Shown piece by piece: positions 14,795 through 24,167 of a stretch of 37,517 bases of DNA. The notes beneath the pieces were generated by a model. It made no database searches and was not told the origin of the DNA. It saw only the letters and a list, made by a program, of their open reading frames with translations. The position numbers and the translations under genes are program-made. Source of the stretch: Desulfosarcina sp. Lineage in GTDB: Bacteria > Desulfobacterota > Desulfobacteria > Desulfobacterales > Desulfosarcinaceae. Position 1 is the stretch's first letter. The number at the start of each line of letters is the position of its first letter. The stretch covers positions 1 to 37,517 of the forward strand of contig JABZFO010000182.1 in NCBI GenBank assembly GCA_014237405.1, given 5' to 3'.

Positions 14795-15295
14795 TCATCC
14801 CAAGGGAAGCATGTTGTCTGCCAGACGGCTGGATGCCTTTTTCAGATTGATGCTGAGCAGGTTTGCCAGCCCTTTCAGAATGTTGACGCCGATATTCACC
14901 TCTTTCTCCAAAATCTCCTCGAAGGCCGCACGTGGAAAAACCGCCAGCCTGACCTTGGATCGGGCGATAACTGTCGACGACCGTGGAAAATTGTTGATGA
15001 TGGACATCTCGCCGATGGACCTTCCCCGTCTCAGCGTGGCCATGACGTCACTGCTGTCGGGGCCGGTCTTCTTGGTCATATCCAGTTCGCCGCTTTCAAC
15101 GAAACAGACGAAATCCGCCTTGTCCCATTCGTTGAACAACACCTCCCCGGGATCTATCTCCACAAAATCCATCCGGGTGGCCACCTCAAGAAGTTCATCT
15201 CTTTCCAGAAATTCAAACAGCGGCAGGTTGATGATGAAGTTGACCAGATCCTTCTCTCTGTCCGACCGGTCCGGTGCCGATTGTCTTTCCAGCAT
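14795..15295 (-). CDS. Cyclic-nucleotide-binding domain protein
   Basis: A 166-aa single-domain protein. Residues about 20-135 form a CRP-like cNMP-binding domain, starting FIINLPLFEFLERDELLEVA and carrying the phosphate-binding cassette IGEMSIINNFPRSSTV. No DNA-binding helix-turn-helix follows; the last 30 residues are a helix (ILKGLANLLSINLKKAS). It therefore cannot be a complete CRP/FNR regulator and probably works as a stand-alone sensor or by protein contact. I chose ATG 15295 (AGGAAA upstream); an in-frame ATG at 15337 lacks a ribosome site. Confidence 0.8.
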   Translation of the reverse strand: MLERQSAPDRSDREKDLVNFIINLPLFEFLERDELLEVATRMDFVEIDPGEVLFNEWDKADFVCFVESGELDMTKKTGPDSSDVMATLRRGRSIGEMSIINNFPRSSTVIARSKVRLAVFPRAAFEEILEKEVNIGVNILKGLANLLSINLKKASSRLADNMLPLG

Positions 15296-15440
15296 TTTTT
15301 TTCCTATAGGTGTTCGGGTCTCACCCCGGCATCGCATAAAACATCAGCAGCAGGGCATAAATGTCTGGCGATTTGACGCGAAAACAGCCCAAAAAAAGAT
15401 TTTCCGGTACATTCTCTATCGGCACCGGGAAATGGGGACT

Positions 15441-15551
15441 TTAGGCCCGCGGAAAAAATTAATTGCCCCATCTTTGATTGTATTTTGGCTTGTCTTTCGG
15501 CGTTGCGTCAATGGCCCCAACCAACCCGTATGAAACCATCGACGCGCCTTG
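15441..15551. repeat. Partial copy of the 7.0-kb MITE-like element
   Basis: It begins TTAGGCCCGCGGAAAAAATT, like the left end of the 7010-7175 element. It shares the internal GTCTTT..CGTTG segment and an exact 23-bp core (15529-15551). The right terminal repeat is missing. It occupies the gap before the HAD gene. Confidence 0.7.
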
Positions 15552-15633
15552 CCTGATCTTATATAAAACCGGCGAACCAGCATCCGGTGCAATCTCAGGT
15601 CAGCTTATTATTTCCAATGAAAAGGAGAATACC

Positions 15634-16104
15634 ATGCTAACCATATCTGTTCCCGGCTTTGGCGCGTTGACTCTTGAGCATCTTGTGCTGGACTATAACG
15701 GCACGCTGGCCGTGGACGGTGTGCTGCTTCCCGGTGTCGAAGATGCGCTCAATACCCTTGCCGCACAGCTGGCGATTCATGTGGTCACCGCCGATACCTT
15801 TGGCAAGGCGGCTGACGGCCTCGAAGGGGTCAACTGCCGCTTAACCGTTCTGGAAGAGGGGTGCCAGGACCAGGCTAAAGTCAACTTCGTCAATCTGCTT
15901 GGGGCAGATCGGACGGCCAGCATCGGAAACGGCCGCAACGATGCGCTGATGCTGGCGGCCTCCGCCATGGGTATCGCCGTCATTTTGGGCGAAGGGGCTT
16001 CCATGGTGAGCCTCAATGCCGCAGACATCGTCTGTACGGATATCGTTTCAGCACTTGAACTGCTGATGCATCCGTTGCGGCTCACGGCAACGTTGCGATC
16101 ATGA
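15634..16104 (+). CDS. HAD-superfamily protein, soluble P-type-ATPase-like phosphatase
   Basis: A 156-aa cytoplasmic protein. Motif I is LDYNGTLAVDG: the nucleophile Asp is present, but the usual second Asp is Asn, as in enzymes resembling the P-type ATPase phosphorylation domain (DKTGT). Motif III/IV reads SIGNGRNDALMLAAS, matching the GDGxND of P-type ATPases. No membrane segments are present, so it is a stand-alone soluble unit. It is usually annotated as a soluble P-type ATPase or HAD hydrolase of unknown substrate. ATG 15634 has AAAGGAG seven bases upstream. Confidence 0.85.
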   Translation: MLTISVPGFGALTLEHLVLDYNGTLAVDGVLLPGVEDALNTLAAQLAIHVVTADTFGKAADGLEGVNCRLTVLEEGCQDQAKVNFVNLLGADRTASIGNGRNDALMLAASAMGIAVILGEGASMVSLNAADIVCTDIVSALELLMHPLRLTATLRS

Positions 16105-16249
16105 AATATATGCAACTGCATGAAGCTGTCTATCCGGAAATGGTAACATTACTGCCTTTTGCAAGACATGATGAGCAACCATACAGCAGAAAAGCTGTTG
16201 ATTTTTACATGTCATTCCAATCGCTTGTGTATGGCGAGGATCGCAGGAC

Positions 16250-17062
16250 ATGTCTGATTTCCGTTATTTTATGGAAAATGAAGATGAAATTCTTCGTCTA
16301 GAAATTAAAACAGATCTCGACAAAGTGAAACGCCAGGCGCTGTGGGCCGGTATACGTCCGGGAATGCGTGTGGCGGATCTGGCCTGCGGGCCGGGAAAAA
16401 CCACGCGTCTGTTCCATGAACTCGTTCAACCGGAAGGGTGCGTGGTTGGAATTGATGGGTCAGCCAAAAGAATTGCCCATGCGCAGAAAAAACATGGCCT
16501 CGACGGCCCTGCGTTTTTCTGCCGGAACTTGCTTGAACCCTTGGACGATCTGGGACACTTCGACTTTGTATGGGTTCGGTTTTTTCTGGAATACCATAAA
16601 ACCGATGCGTTTCAAATTGTAGACAATATCAGCCGCCTGTTGAAGCCGGGGGGTATCTTGTGCCTGGTGGATCTGGATTACAATTGCCTCAGTCACTACG
16701 GCATACCTGAAAGGCTGCAGCGAACCATTTCCCGTGTAATCCATATTCTGGAGGAAAAGGAGAACTTCGATCCTCGCGTCGGCATCAAACTCTATTCATT
16801 TTTATATGACTTGGGCTTTGAAAATATTGATGTCATGATGGCGCCACACCACCTGATTTACGGGGAATTGGGGGCAGTGGACGAATTCAACTGGACCAAG
16901 AAGGTTGAAGTGGCAGTCAAGAAATTCCAAGAGCTATTGGATGACTATGAAAATGGATATGATGAGTTTTATGAGGAGTTCGAGCGGGCGTTCAGCGATC
17001 CGCGGCGCTTCACCTACACACCGCTGATATGTTGTCGGGGTGGCCGCCCGATAAGCGACTAA
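16250..17062 (+). CDS. Class I SAM-dependent methyltransferase
   Basis: A 270-aa soluble protein. Motif I reads VADLACGPGKTTRLF (residues about 40-54), motif II VVGIDGS, and a later motif FDFVWVRFFLEY, followed by RLLKPGGILCLVDLD. These match the Rossmann-fold methyltransferases of the ubiE/SmtA type. The substrate is unknown; no quinone or cofactor gene is adjacent. ATG 16250 is preceded by an AGGA-containing stretch at short spacing. An alternative downstream ATG (16271) is possible. Confidence 0.85.
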   Translation: MSDFRYFMENEDEILRLEIKTDLDKVKRQALWAGIRPGMRVADLACGPGKTTRLFHELVQPEGCVVGIDGSAKRIAHAQKKHGLDGPAFFCRNLLEPLDDLGHFDFVWVRFFLEYHKTDAFQIVDNISRLLKPGGILCLVDLDYNCLSHYGIPERLQRTISRVIHILEEKENFDPRVGIKLYSFLYDLGFENIDVMMAPHHLIYGELGAVDEFNWTKKVEVAVKKFQELLDDYENGYDEFYEEFERAFSDPRRFTYTPLICCRGGRPISD

Positions 17063-17190
17063 TCTAGGGGCACTTTTCTCATTCCGATTCGCATTTAAGC
17101 ACTCCCATTGTTGGCAGCGCCGTTGGCTTTTTGAGTATATTGCCACATACGTCTGCGTCGCACCGGTATCCTCTTGAGTGCAGCAGGGAA

Positions 17191-19185
17191 TCAACATACC
17201 TTTCTCATGGGGATTACCTTTTCAGGATAGTGCAACTCCGATTCCTTCATTGCTTTGTTGTAGAAACTTACAAACGCATCAACGACCTTTTCGTCGAAGT
17301 GCACTCCCCGGCCCTTTTCAAGGAGGCGGAATGCATAGCTAATCGGTAGCGGATCGCGGTAGTGGCGTTCGGCGGTAACGGCCTCGAAAAAATCCGCCAC
17401 TGCAATAATTCTTGCCCCCAGCGGAATTTTTTCTCCTTTAAGACCGTTGGGGTAGCCGCTGCCGTCCATTTTTTCATGGTGGGAGCCGGCGATTTCCGGT
17501 ACCTGGCTGAAAATTCCTTCAAAATTAACTTGTTCCAGGATCATCTGCGTTTTTTCTGCATGGGTTTTAACCTTTTCGTACTCCTCCAGTGTCAGTCGTC
17601 CCGGTTTTTTTAAGATAGCGTCCGGTACGCCGATCTTGCCATAGTCGTGCAGGAGGGAGGCGACGCGAATCATCTCCCGGTAGTTGGATGACAGATTCAG
17701 CTCTTCGCATATTCCCATGGAATAGTCTGTGACTTTCGCCGAATGGCCGGCTGTCAACGGGTCTCTGGCATCGATGCTTGCCGCCAGCACCTGGAGAATG
17801 GAGTCGAATTGACGCTGGCGGGCCTCCAGCAGATCGGTATTGCTGATGCAGATGCCGATCACCGAAGCAATTCCCATGAGAAGGCTCAGATCGCTTTGCA
17901 CCAGGGGGCGCTTGGATCGCAGATTATCCACCGCCAGAACACCAATGGACTTGCCGTCGCAGATAATGGGACAGCATATAAAGGATTGGGTGCCCATCTG
18001 GTGGGCAAAGGCCAGGCTTCTTCTGGAAAGGCTGTTTCCGATCTCTGTAATGTCATTGATCAGAAATGGTTTTTTCTTTTTATAGGAAACGACAAACACG
18101 CCTTTTGAATCTGGATTGTCCAAGTGAAAGGCTGCCCTTTGAATATATTCCAGCTGCCGATGGTCATATCCAAATCCTGCGGCAAACGATAGCAGGGTTT
18201 TTTTCTTGTCTGCCAGAAGGATCAGACCGCGGTCATAGTCAAGTCGCTTCTCGAAAACATTAATGGCTTGTGAAAGTACATCCTCTTTGTTGGTCAGATT
18301 GGCAATGGTCTGGCCGATTTCATTGGTCGTTCGGGTAATATTATAGTTGATATCGATCTGTGCGGCGAGTTGATCAGAAGACTCCTTGAGATTGAATGCG
18401 CTGACTTTTAATTCTCTTTTCTCAGCGTTTTCCGCAATCAGCATTACCAGCATCAGGGCAATTACGCCCAGAAAGAGGAGATGGTGGGTGTCCAAACCGG
18501 TATCAATGGTTAACAGGAGGCCGAGCAGCGGAACCAATAACAGCACCATCAAATTTCTTATTTTCTTCCAGATTGATGATATCTGCATGTCCCAGGAGAT
18601 GAGATACCGGCAGGTTTTTCCGCCGGTAAACATGCACTCCGTGTGTTCGATCGTCGGCGGCTTGGAGTTAAACACCAGGGAAATGGCCTCAAGAAAGCCG
18701 ATACGATTCTGGCATTGAAAGGGTTCTTCCTTCACACCGGGGTAGGGGGTAACCGTGACTTCTATTTTGTGGGGGCTTATTTTCTTGGATTTATAGGAAG
18801 CGGATTTAACAAATTTTTCCGTCGTCTTACCGATAAGCTCATACACGGTTGACGGGTCAACGAGTCCTAGAACGTATTGGCGCATCATACCGATGGCATC
18901 CGGCGATGCCGCGTACTGCCCCGCTTCTCTGGCAATGAGCGGATTGCCCGTTTCCCGAAGAACCTTTTCATAGAACAGGTTGATCTGCCGTTGGTTGAAC
19001 CAGTGGCCCTGGTCGGCCACCTGGTAAGGCTCCATTTCGGCATAGGCGATCAATTCATTGATATCCACAAAACTGTACTTATGCTTGACCAGCTTGATGT
19101 AGGTGTCAATGATTCTGCTGTTGTAAAGCCCGGGTTCAGTACCGTCTGATAACGCTTTTTCCACTCTCGGCAAGGCCCTTTCCAT
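17191..19185 (-). CDS. HD-GYP phosphodiesterase with V4R-like sensor, TM helices and GAF domain
   Basis: A 664-aa membrane signalling protein. Residues about 60-200 resemble a V4R/4-vinyl-reductase-type ligand domain with conserved Glu and Cys (IEHTECMFTGGKTCRYLI). Two helices lie at about 211-227 and 233-251. A GAF-like domain spans about 300-450. The C-terminal HD-GYP domain (about 460-645) has LLHDYGKIG (H513, D514) and HHEKMDGSGYP (569-579), so c-di-GMP hydrolysis to GMP is likely. The start lies 10 bp after the stop of the PilZ gene upstream, making a c-di-GMP receptor/hydrolase pair. No strong ribosome site precedes ATG 19185, consistent with coupling. Confidence 0.9.
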   Translation of the reverse strand: MERALPRVEKALSDGTEPGLYNSRIIDTYIKLVKHKYSFVDINELIAYAEMEPYQVADQGHWFNQRQINLFYEKVLRETGNPLIAREAGQYAASPDAIGMMRQYVLGLVDPSTVYELIGKTTEKFVKSASYKSKKISPHKIEVTVTPYPGVKEEPFQCQNRIGFLEAISLVFNSKPPTIEHTECMFTGGKTCRYLISWDMQISSIWKKIRNLMVLLLVPLLGLLLTIDTGLDTHHLLFLGVIALMLVMLIAENAEKRELKVSAFNLKESSDQLAAQIDINYNITRTTNEIGQTIANLTNKEDVLSQAINVFEKRLDYDRGLILLADKKKTLLSFAAGFGYDHRQLEYIQRAAFHLDNPDSKGVFVVSYKKKKPFLINDITEIGNSLSRRSLAFAHQMGTQSFICCPIICDGKSIGVLAVDNLRSKRPLVQSDLSLLMGIASVIGICISNTDLLEARQRQFDSILQVLAASIDARDPLTAGHSAKVTDYSMGICEELNLSSNYREMIRVASLLHDYGKIGVPDAILKKPGRLTLEEYEKVKTHAEKTQMILEQVNFEGIFSQVPEIAGSHHEKMDGSGYPNGLKGEKIPLGARIIAVADFFEAVTAERHYRDPLPISYAFRLLEKGRGVHFDEKVVDAFVSFYNKAMKESELHYPEKVIPMRKVC

Positions 19186-19195
19186 TGCTTCGGCT

Positions 19196-21191
19196 TCAGT
19201 GCTTGATGAATTTCAACAGACGTTTTAAATATCTGAAATAATCATCCGTATGATTCATGCTCAAAATCCACAAATTATATATCTTTTCAAAAGGAATCTC
19301 CAATGTTGCTGCGCTTTGCGCCGGGTAGGTTAGTACCGGCATCTCATCAAGCTGGAACCTGTCGAATAATTCCAACAGGCTGGCCTGAATGATGGGATAG
19401 TTCAGACCCTCGTGTTTCAGGATGATGACTTTGACTGAGTTGGTCAGATCAGACATGTTCAGACCGATATCGGCAATGTTGATCATGATCACGGCCTTTA
19501 ATACGTTCGCCATTTTGAGCGAAAAGAGATGGCGGGACCGGATCAGTCCGATTTTCTCGAACGCTGCTTCCGTTTCCGTGATAGCGTGGTTGTCAACTCC
19601 CAGGTCTAGGGCATGCATCATCAAGCCGCCGGATTGCTCCTCGTAGTAGCACTCAAGATCTCGAAGGTCGTGATCGGTTACGGGTTCAAGATGCCAGCCC
19701 TTGGGCAGTGTGTATCCCCTGTGACCGCTTTTTCGGAAATGAAAGTAGGCAAACCGGTCAATGGAGCACCCTTTTGGATTTAGGATGTTTTTTGCGGCGC
19801 CGCCGAAAACATGATTGGGAAATTTGTTTTCAGACCGGTAGTAGCAGAATACATAGCTCATCTTTATGGAGTTGAGCCGGTGTGAGTCATTGATGAAACT
19901 GCCGATCTGGTTGAGTACTGCCAGGCCGCCACGGTTGTTTGACGATCGAAGGGCCGCGTGGTGATGGATCAGCCACGCCCTTCCGTAAAAGCGAACCATA
20001 GCCATGTGCGCCAAAATCAGGCCGTTACGCTGATGGATGAAGTGCCGGGCGATTTTCGGGTTCTGGGTGTACAGTTTTTTATAGGTCGCCTTGATACGGG
20101 TTTTATTCTTTTCGATGAACTCATATTTCTTAGGATAAATAAAACCGGTCTCAAAGAAAAAATCCCACAGGTCCTCCAGATTGACCTTGTGGCAGAGGTA
20201 GGCATTTTTATCTCTGGTCTGCTGAATGAGGGATAGCACTTTAATGTGCCCATCCGCAGGCATGTCCAGAATGGCAATCCCGCAACGGAGCATTCCCGTT
20301 AGGCCGGTATTTTCGGCCTTCTGGCTGTATACTACCTGGGCGACGCATGTCACATGGGCACCGTCACCGAAGTAGATCTGAAGGTCGGGGATGATCAAGC
20401 CCGGGAACAGCACCGCGTGTTTGAACTCTTCCTGTACGGCCAGTCCGGATCCAGATAGGTCTATGACCTCCAGATTGGCCTGTTTTTTAGATAGAGGGTG
20501 GATGAAACTGATGGTGGGTAAGGGACTCATTTGCTGACGTGTGCTTCGAAACTCTTTCGGCCGAAACCGCCGAATGTTCCGTCTATCAGGCGTTAAGACC
20601 CAGTCTTGACAGTTATGGCCGTGGGTTTGTTTGACGATTCGGCAGTCACCGGAATACAAGGTTTTGTTTCCGTCGAAAAGGATGATATTCACGGTCAGGT
20701 CGGTATCCATCCAGTCAAAGGTCTGAGGGGGCGTTGTCTGGACCTGGACCCGGAAGGAGAAGGCGGAAAAGTCGATCATGGTGCCGTAAAACAGGGCGCC
20801 GTTCTGGGTCACATAAACATTGATATCCCTGCACCGGTGACGCCTGGTGCTTCTGGAGTCTGCGGCACTGCAGGTCTCCGGCAAAATGAGACGGATGGCG
20901 TGCCTGCTGATTTCCAGCATGTCCGGTTCTGTCCTGACACGGTTGCGGCTTGGCCTTGATAGACAGGGCCCGGTCGTACTGGTTGTGGCGAAAATTGACG
21001 TAAAGGGTCTTGTCGAGAAAGTTGATGTAGTTGAGCTTGTTAATCAGCTGACGCAGGCTGACCGGTTCGGACGTGCATGCATCTTCCACTGCAGGGGATG
21101 GGGGGGGCTTGGCGGATATGAGCAGTTTTTCGTTGGGACTGACTGCTGTGTCTGTGTGGGCAGTATCCGGAAATAGGTTTGCCCGTTCCAT
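19196..21191 (-). pseudogene. Large PilZ-domain protein with frameshift/deletion near the 5' end
   Basis: Two frames together encode one recognisable protein. ATG 21191 starts a frame with SLRQLINKLNYINFLDKTLY and LSIKAKPQPCQDRTG, the normal N-terminus of this Desulfobacterota family. The homology then continues in the other frame from about 20920 (MLEISRHAIRLILPE) to 19196, 574 aa. The large part contains RRHRC...GTMIDFSAFSFRV, the PilZ signature DLSGSGLAVQEE, and a C-terminal GNAT-like region with FIHQRNGLILAHMAMVRFYG. Relative to family members as I remember them, about 40 residues are missing at the junction. The 574-aa part may still be translated from ATG 20920. It lies just upstream of the HD-GYP gene. 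Confidence 0.75.
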
Positions 21192-21380
21192 GGTTGAACC
21201 TCAGTGTTGGCTTACCAGATCAGTGCAAGGGAAGCAAATGAATTGCCGCTCAGAACCAAGGTGCCTGGATGGGCAGGTTACTCTCTCCTGCATTCATCCG
21301 TAGAAACGACTATCATAAATTTCCTATTGATGCAAGGGGTTATATGGGGATTGGATTCGCGTGGAGGAGAGAATGAAAAA

Positions 21381-21413
21381 GACCGGGGAACCATCAAGGG
21401 GTTGTGGCCGGTC
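21381..21413 (-). terminator. Possible terminator of moaA
   Basis: GACCGG and CCGGTC can pair (21408-21413 with 21381-21386) and are followed on the minus strand by CTTTTTC-like T-run just below 21381. The stem is only 6 bp with a long internal loop and overlaps the moaA stop codon. The gap 21192-21380 otherwise shows nothing. Confidence 0.4.
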
Positions 21414-22437
21414 AACCACCGATACCCTGCATCTGGCCTTTGACGGTTGTCACACCATTGGGGTAAAGCTGGTGCTTTGCCGCTTTTTGTCGCACGGCAG
21501 TTCGAAAAATTTCAGCCAGTTGTTCATCTGATCCGCCATTTCTTAACACCTCCTTGATGGGCTCGTGGCGGTCGGACAGCAGGCAGGCGCGAAGCTTTCC
21601 GTCTGCCGTCAGCCGGAGGCGGTTGCAGCGGTTGCAGAAATGATGGCTCAAGGCACTGATGAATCCGACTTCTCCCTGGGCGCCCGCTATGCGGTAGCGC
21701 CTGGCCGGACCGTCATTCTGGCCGTTTCCTACCGGAATCAACTCTCCGATCGTGGCAATCATGTCCTGGATTTCCGGTGTCAGAATCTGATCCCGGGAAC
21801 TGGTTCGGCTGTTACCGATGGGCATATATTCGATAAATCGGATATGGAAGGGGTGGTTTAGTGAGAGCCTTCCAAAGTTGAGGATTTCGTTGTCGTTGAT
21901 GCCCCGCATTGCCACCACGTTGATCTTGATGGGGTCGAACCCAATCTCCCGGGCTCGTTCAATGCCTGCCCATACCTTCACGAACTGGTCGTATCCGGTG
22001 ATGTGGGTGAACTTCTCCCGGTTCAGGGAATCCAGACTGATGTTAATGCGACGAATGCCGGCATCGAAGACCCGCTGTGCGTTGGGCGCCAGCAGCACCC
22101 CGTTGGTGGTCAGAGAGACATCTTCCAGTTCCCGGATCCGGGTCAACTGTCTGAGAAAATCGTAAACTCCTCTACGCACCAGGGGTTCGCCGCCGGTGAT
22201 GCGCACCTTGCGGATGCCGAGCCTGATGCCGATATTGACTATGCGCAGGATCTCTTCGTAGCTGAGGATGTCGTCATGGTCGAGTTTGGGGATGCGGCCC
22301 TCCGGCACACAGTAAAGACACCTGAGGTTGCAGCGGTCGGTGATGGAAATCCGAAGGTAGTTCAGGTGGCGATTTTCCCGATCCACCAACTCGTTGGCAG
22401 GGGCCACCCCTTTTTCCATGTTGTTCCCTATACCCAT
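21412..22437 (-). CDS. moaA: GTP 3',8-cyclase (molybdenum cofactor biosynthesis)
   Basis: A 341-aa radical SAM enzyme that converts GTP to 3',8-cyclo-GTP, the first step of molybdopterin synthesis. The radical SAM cluster motif is RISITDRCNLRCLYC (C-x3-C-x2-C) followed by the GGEPLVRRG motif. The C-terminal second cluster is HFCNRCNRLRLT with a further Cys in LRACLLS. The protein ends in Gly-Gly (MQGIGG), the functional tail of MoaA. The preferred start is ATG 22437; ATG 22419 is a possible in-frame alternative. It is separated from cobA/hemD by about 200 bp that contain a hairpin element. Confidence 0.95.
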   Translation of the reverse strand: MGIGNNMEKGVAPANELVDRENRHLNYLRISITDRCNLRCLYCVPEGRIPKLDHDDILSYEEILRIVNIGIRLGIRKVRITGGEPLVRRGVYDFLRQLTRIRELEDVSLTTNGVLLAPNAQRVFDAGIRRINISLDSLNREKFTHITGYDQFVKVWAGIERAREIGFDPIKINVVAMRGINDNEILNFGRLSLNHPFHIRFIEYMPIGNSRTSSRDQILTPEIQDMIATIGELIPVGNGQNDGPARRYRIAGAQGEVGFISALSHHFCNRCNRLRLTADGKLRACLLSDRHEPIKEVLRNGGSDEQLAEIFRTAVRQKAAKHQLYPNGVTTVKGQMQGIGG

Positions 22438-22516
22438 TTCCGTCTACATCCATTACCGCCGGGTGTCGTTTCCGCGACCCTTATGCCTGGTGAACTCGTA
22501 AATAGTTCAAATTTGG

Positions 22517-22639
22517 ACGGCTTCGTAAAAAGTTCAAGATCAAGGCTCGCAAGTTCCGAGGAATGAGGCGTACTTATCGTACGCCGCAGTGACGAGGAAT
22601 GCAGCACAACGCAGATGCTGGACTTTTTCCGAAGTCGTC
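22517..22639. repeat. MITE-like element with GACGRCTTCGKAAAAAGTYCA termini
   Basis: The terminal arms 22517-22537 and 22619-22639 match at 18 of 21 positions in inverted orientation. A central palindrome GGCGTACTTATCGTACGCC lies at 22567-22585. The right arm overlaps the stop codon of the cobA/hemD gene, so the element supplies or touches its last codon. It fills most of the gap between cobA/hemD and moaA. Confidence 0.75.
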
Positions 22640-24167
22640 ACGCCTGACTGTTCAAAATGGCCCGGACCAGGCCGGGAACCGTGTACAGTTCCGCCTCAAT
22701 GGTCACCGCAAGGCCCAGATTCCGGGCTGTCCGGGAAGTAATGGGACCGATGCTGGCCACGGTGACATCCTCCATCAGTTCATTAACACGGTCCGGTGGC
22801 AGCAACCGGTGAAAGTTCTTCACCGTGGACGAACTGGTGAACGTGACCATGTCGATGGTTCTGGCAGCCAGGCGGGCGATCAGGTCCTCGGCGTCGTTCT
22901 CCACTTGCCGGGTTTCATAGGCCGTCATCTCATCCACTATTGCCCCCATGCGGGTCAACTCCACGGGAAGCACGCTGCGGGCCTCCTTGGCTCGTGGCAT
23001 CAGGATCTTACTGCCCTTTACCGGCGTGGCGGCAAGTGCCTCCACCACGGATTCGGCGCGGTAGCTTTCCGGAATGATGTCGCTTTTCAACCCGCAGGTC
23101 AGGAGCCGGTCTGCGGTGGCAGGGCCGATGGTGGCGGTTTTGATGTGTCCCAGTGCCCGCACATCCAGCCCCTTTTCAAACAGGCGCCGGAAGAAATAAT
23201 CCACCCCGTTGACGCTGGTGAAGACGATCCAGTCATACTGGTTAAGAGCCTCGATGGCCCTGTCCACGGGCGCCCAGTCCGGAGGCGGCACCACCTGGAT
23301 AGTGGGACACTGGATACATTCAGCACCATATTCCGTCAGCTGGAGAATCAGGTTGCTGGCCTGCTCCCTGGCCCGGGTGACAACGATTCGGCGACCCATC
23401 AGCGGCCGGTTTTCAAACCACTGCATGGTTTTTCGCAGGTTGACCACACCGCCGATGATGATGATGGCCGGGGCTTTGATGCCCGCTTTTTGGGTGTCGT
23501 CGACGATGGTGCCCAGGGTGCCGATAACCGTTTTCTGCTTCGGTGTGGTCCCCCAGCGGATCACCGCCACCGGGGTGTCCGTCGATCGGCCGTTGGCCAC
23601 CAGGTTGGCTGCGATGGTCGGCAGGTTTTTGACCCCCATAAAGAAGACCAGGGTGCCAATGCCCGTTGCCAGTGCCTTCCAGTCGACACTGGATTCGGCC
23701 TTGGTAGGGTCTTCGTGGCCGGTGACGAAGGCCACGTCCGATGTATAGTCCCGGTGGGTCAACGGGATGCCCGCATAGGCCGATGCGCCGATGGCGGCGG
23801 TGACTCCCGGGACGACCTCGAAAGGGATGCCCGCGGCGACGAGGACCTCCACCTCTTCACCACCACGTCCGAAAATAAAGGGATCTCCCCCTTTGAGCCG
23901 CGCCACCACGTTCCCCTGTTTCGCCTTCTCCACGATCAGGGCATTGATGCCATCCTGGGGCAGGGTGTGGTCACCCCCCTTTTTGCCTACATAAATCATC
24001 TCCGCATCCGGATTGGCGTGGGCCAGCAGGGCCGGCGATGCCAGATAGTCGTAGATTACCACATCTGCCCTGGCTATGCAGTCGACCCCCTTGACGGTGA
24101 TCAGATCGGGGGCACCAGGGCCGGCCCCCACAAGAAACACTTTACCCGTTTCGTTGTTACTGTGCAT
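22638..24167 (-). CDS. cobA-hemD: Bifunctional uroporphyrinogen-III C-methyltransferase / uroporphyrinogen-III synthase
   Basis: A 509-aa cytoplasmic fusion. Residues 1-245 are SUMT (CobA): [36 protein letters not shown] and [19 protein letters not shown]. Residues about 250-505 are HemD, which closes the ring to uroporphyrinogen [35 protein letters not shown] and [16 protein letters not shown]. The enzyme supplies precursors of siroheme, the siroheme-dependent haem route and cobalamin. The start overlaps the hemC end by 11 bp, which indicates coupling. The stop lies inside a MITE-like element. Confidence 0.95.
   Translation of the reverse strand: MHSNNETGKVFLVGAGPGAPDLITVKGVDCIARADVVIYDYLASPALLAHANPDAEMIYVGKKGGDHTLPQDGINALIVEKAKQGNVVARLKGGDPFIFGRGGEEVEVLVAAGIPFEVVPGVTAAIGASAYAGIPLTHRDYTSDVAFVTGHEDPTKAESSVDWKALATGIGTLVFFMGVKNLPTIAANLVANGRSTDTPVAVIRWGTTPKQKTVIGTLGTIVDDTQKAGIKAPAIIIIGGVVNLRKTMQWFENRPLMGRRIVVTRAREQASNLILQLTEYGAECIQCPTIQVVPPPDWAPVDRAIEALNQYDWIVFTSVNGVDYFFRRLFEKGLDVRALGHIKTATIGPATADRLLTCGLKSDIIPESYRAESVVEALAATPVKGSKILMPRAKEARSVLPVELTRMGAIVDEMTAYETRQVENDAEDLIARLAARTIDMVTFTSSSTVKNFHRLLPPDRVNELMEDVTVASIGPITSRTARNLGLAVTIEAELYTVPGLVRAILNSQA

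Noticed and set aside
16101-16301. 66-aa ORF between the HAD and methyltransferase genes
   Set aside because: It overlaps both genes, has no ribosome site and no recognisable pattern.
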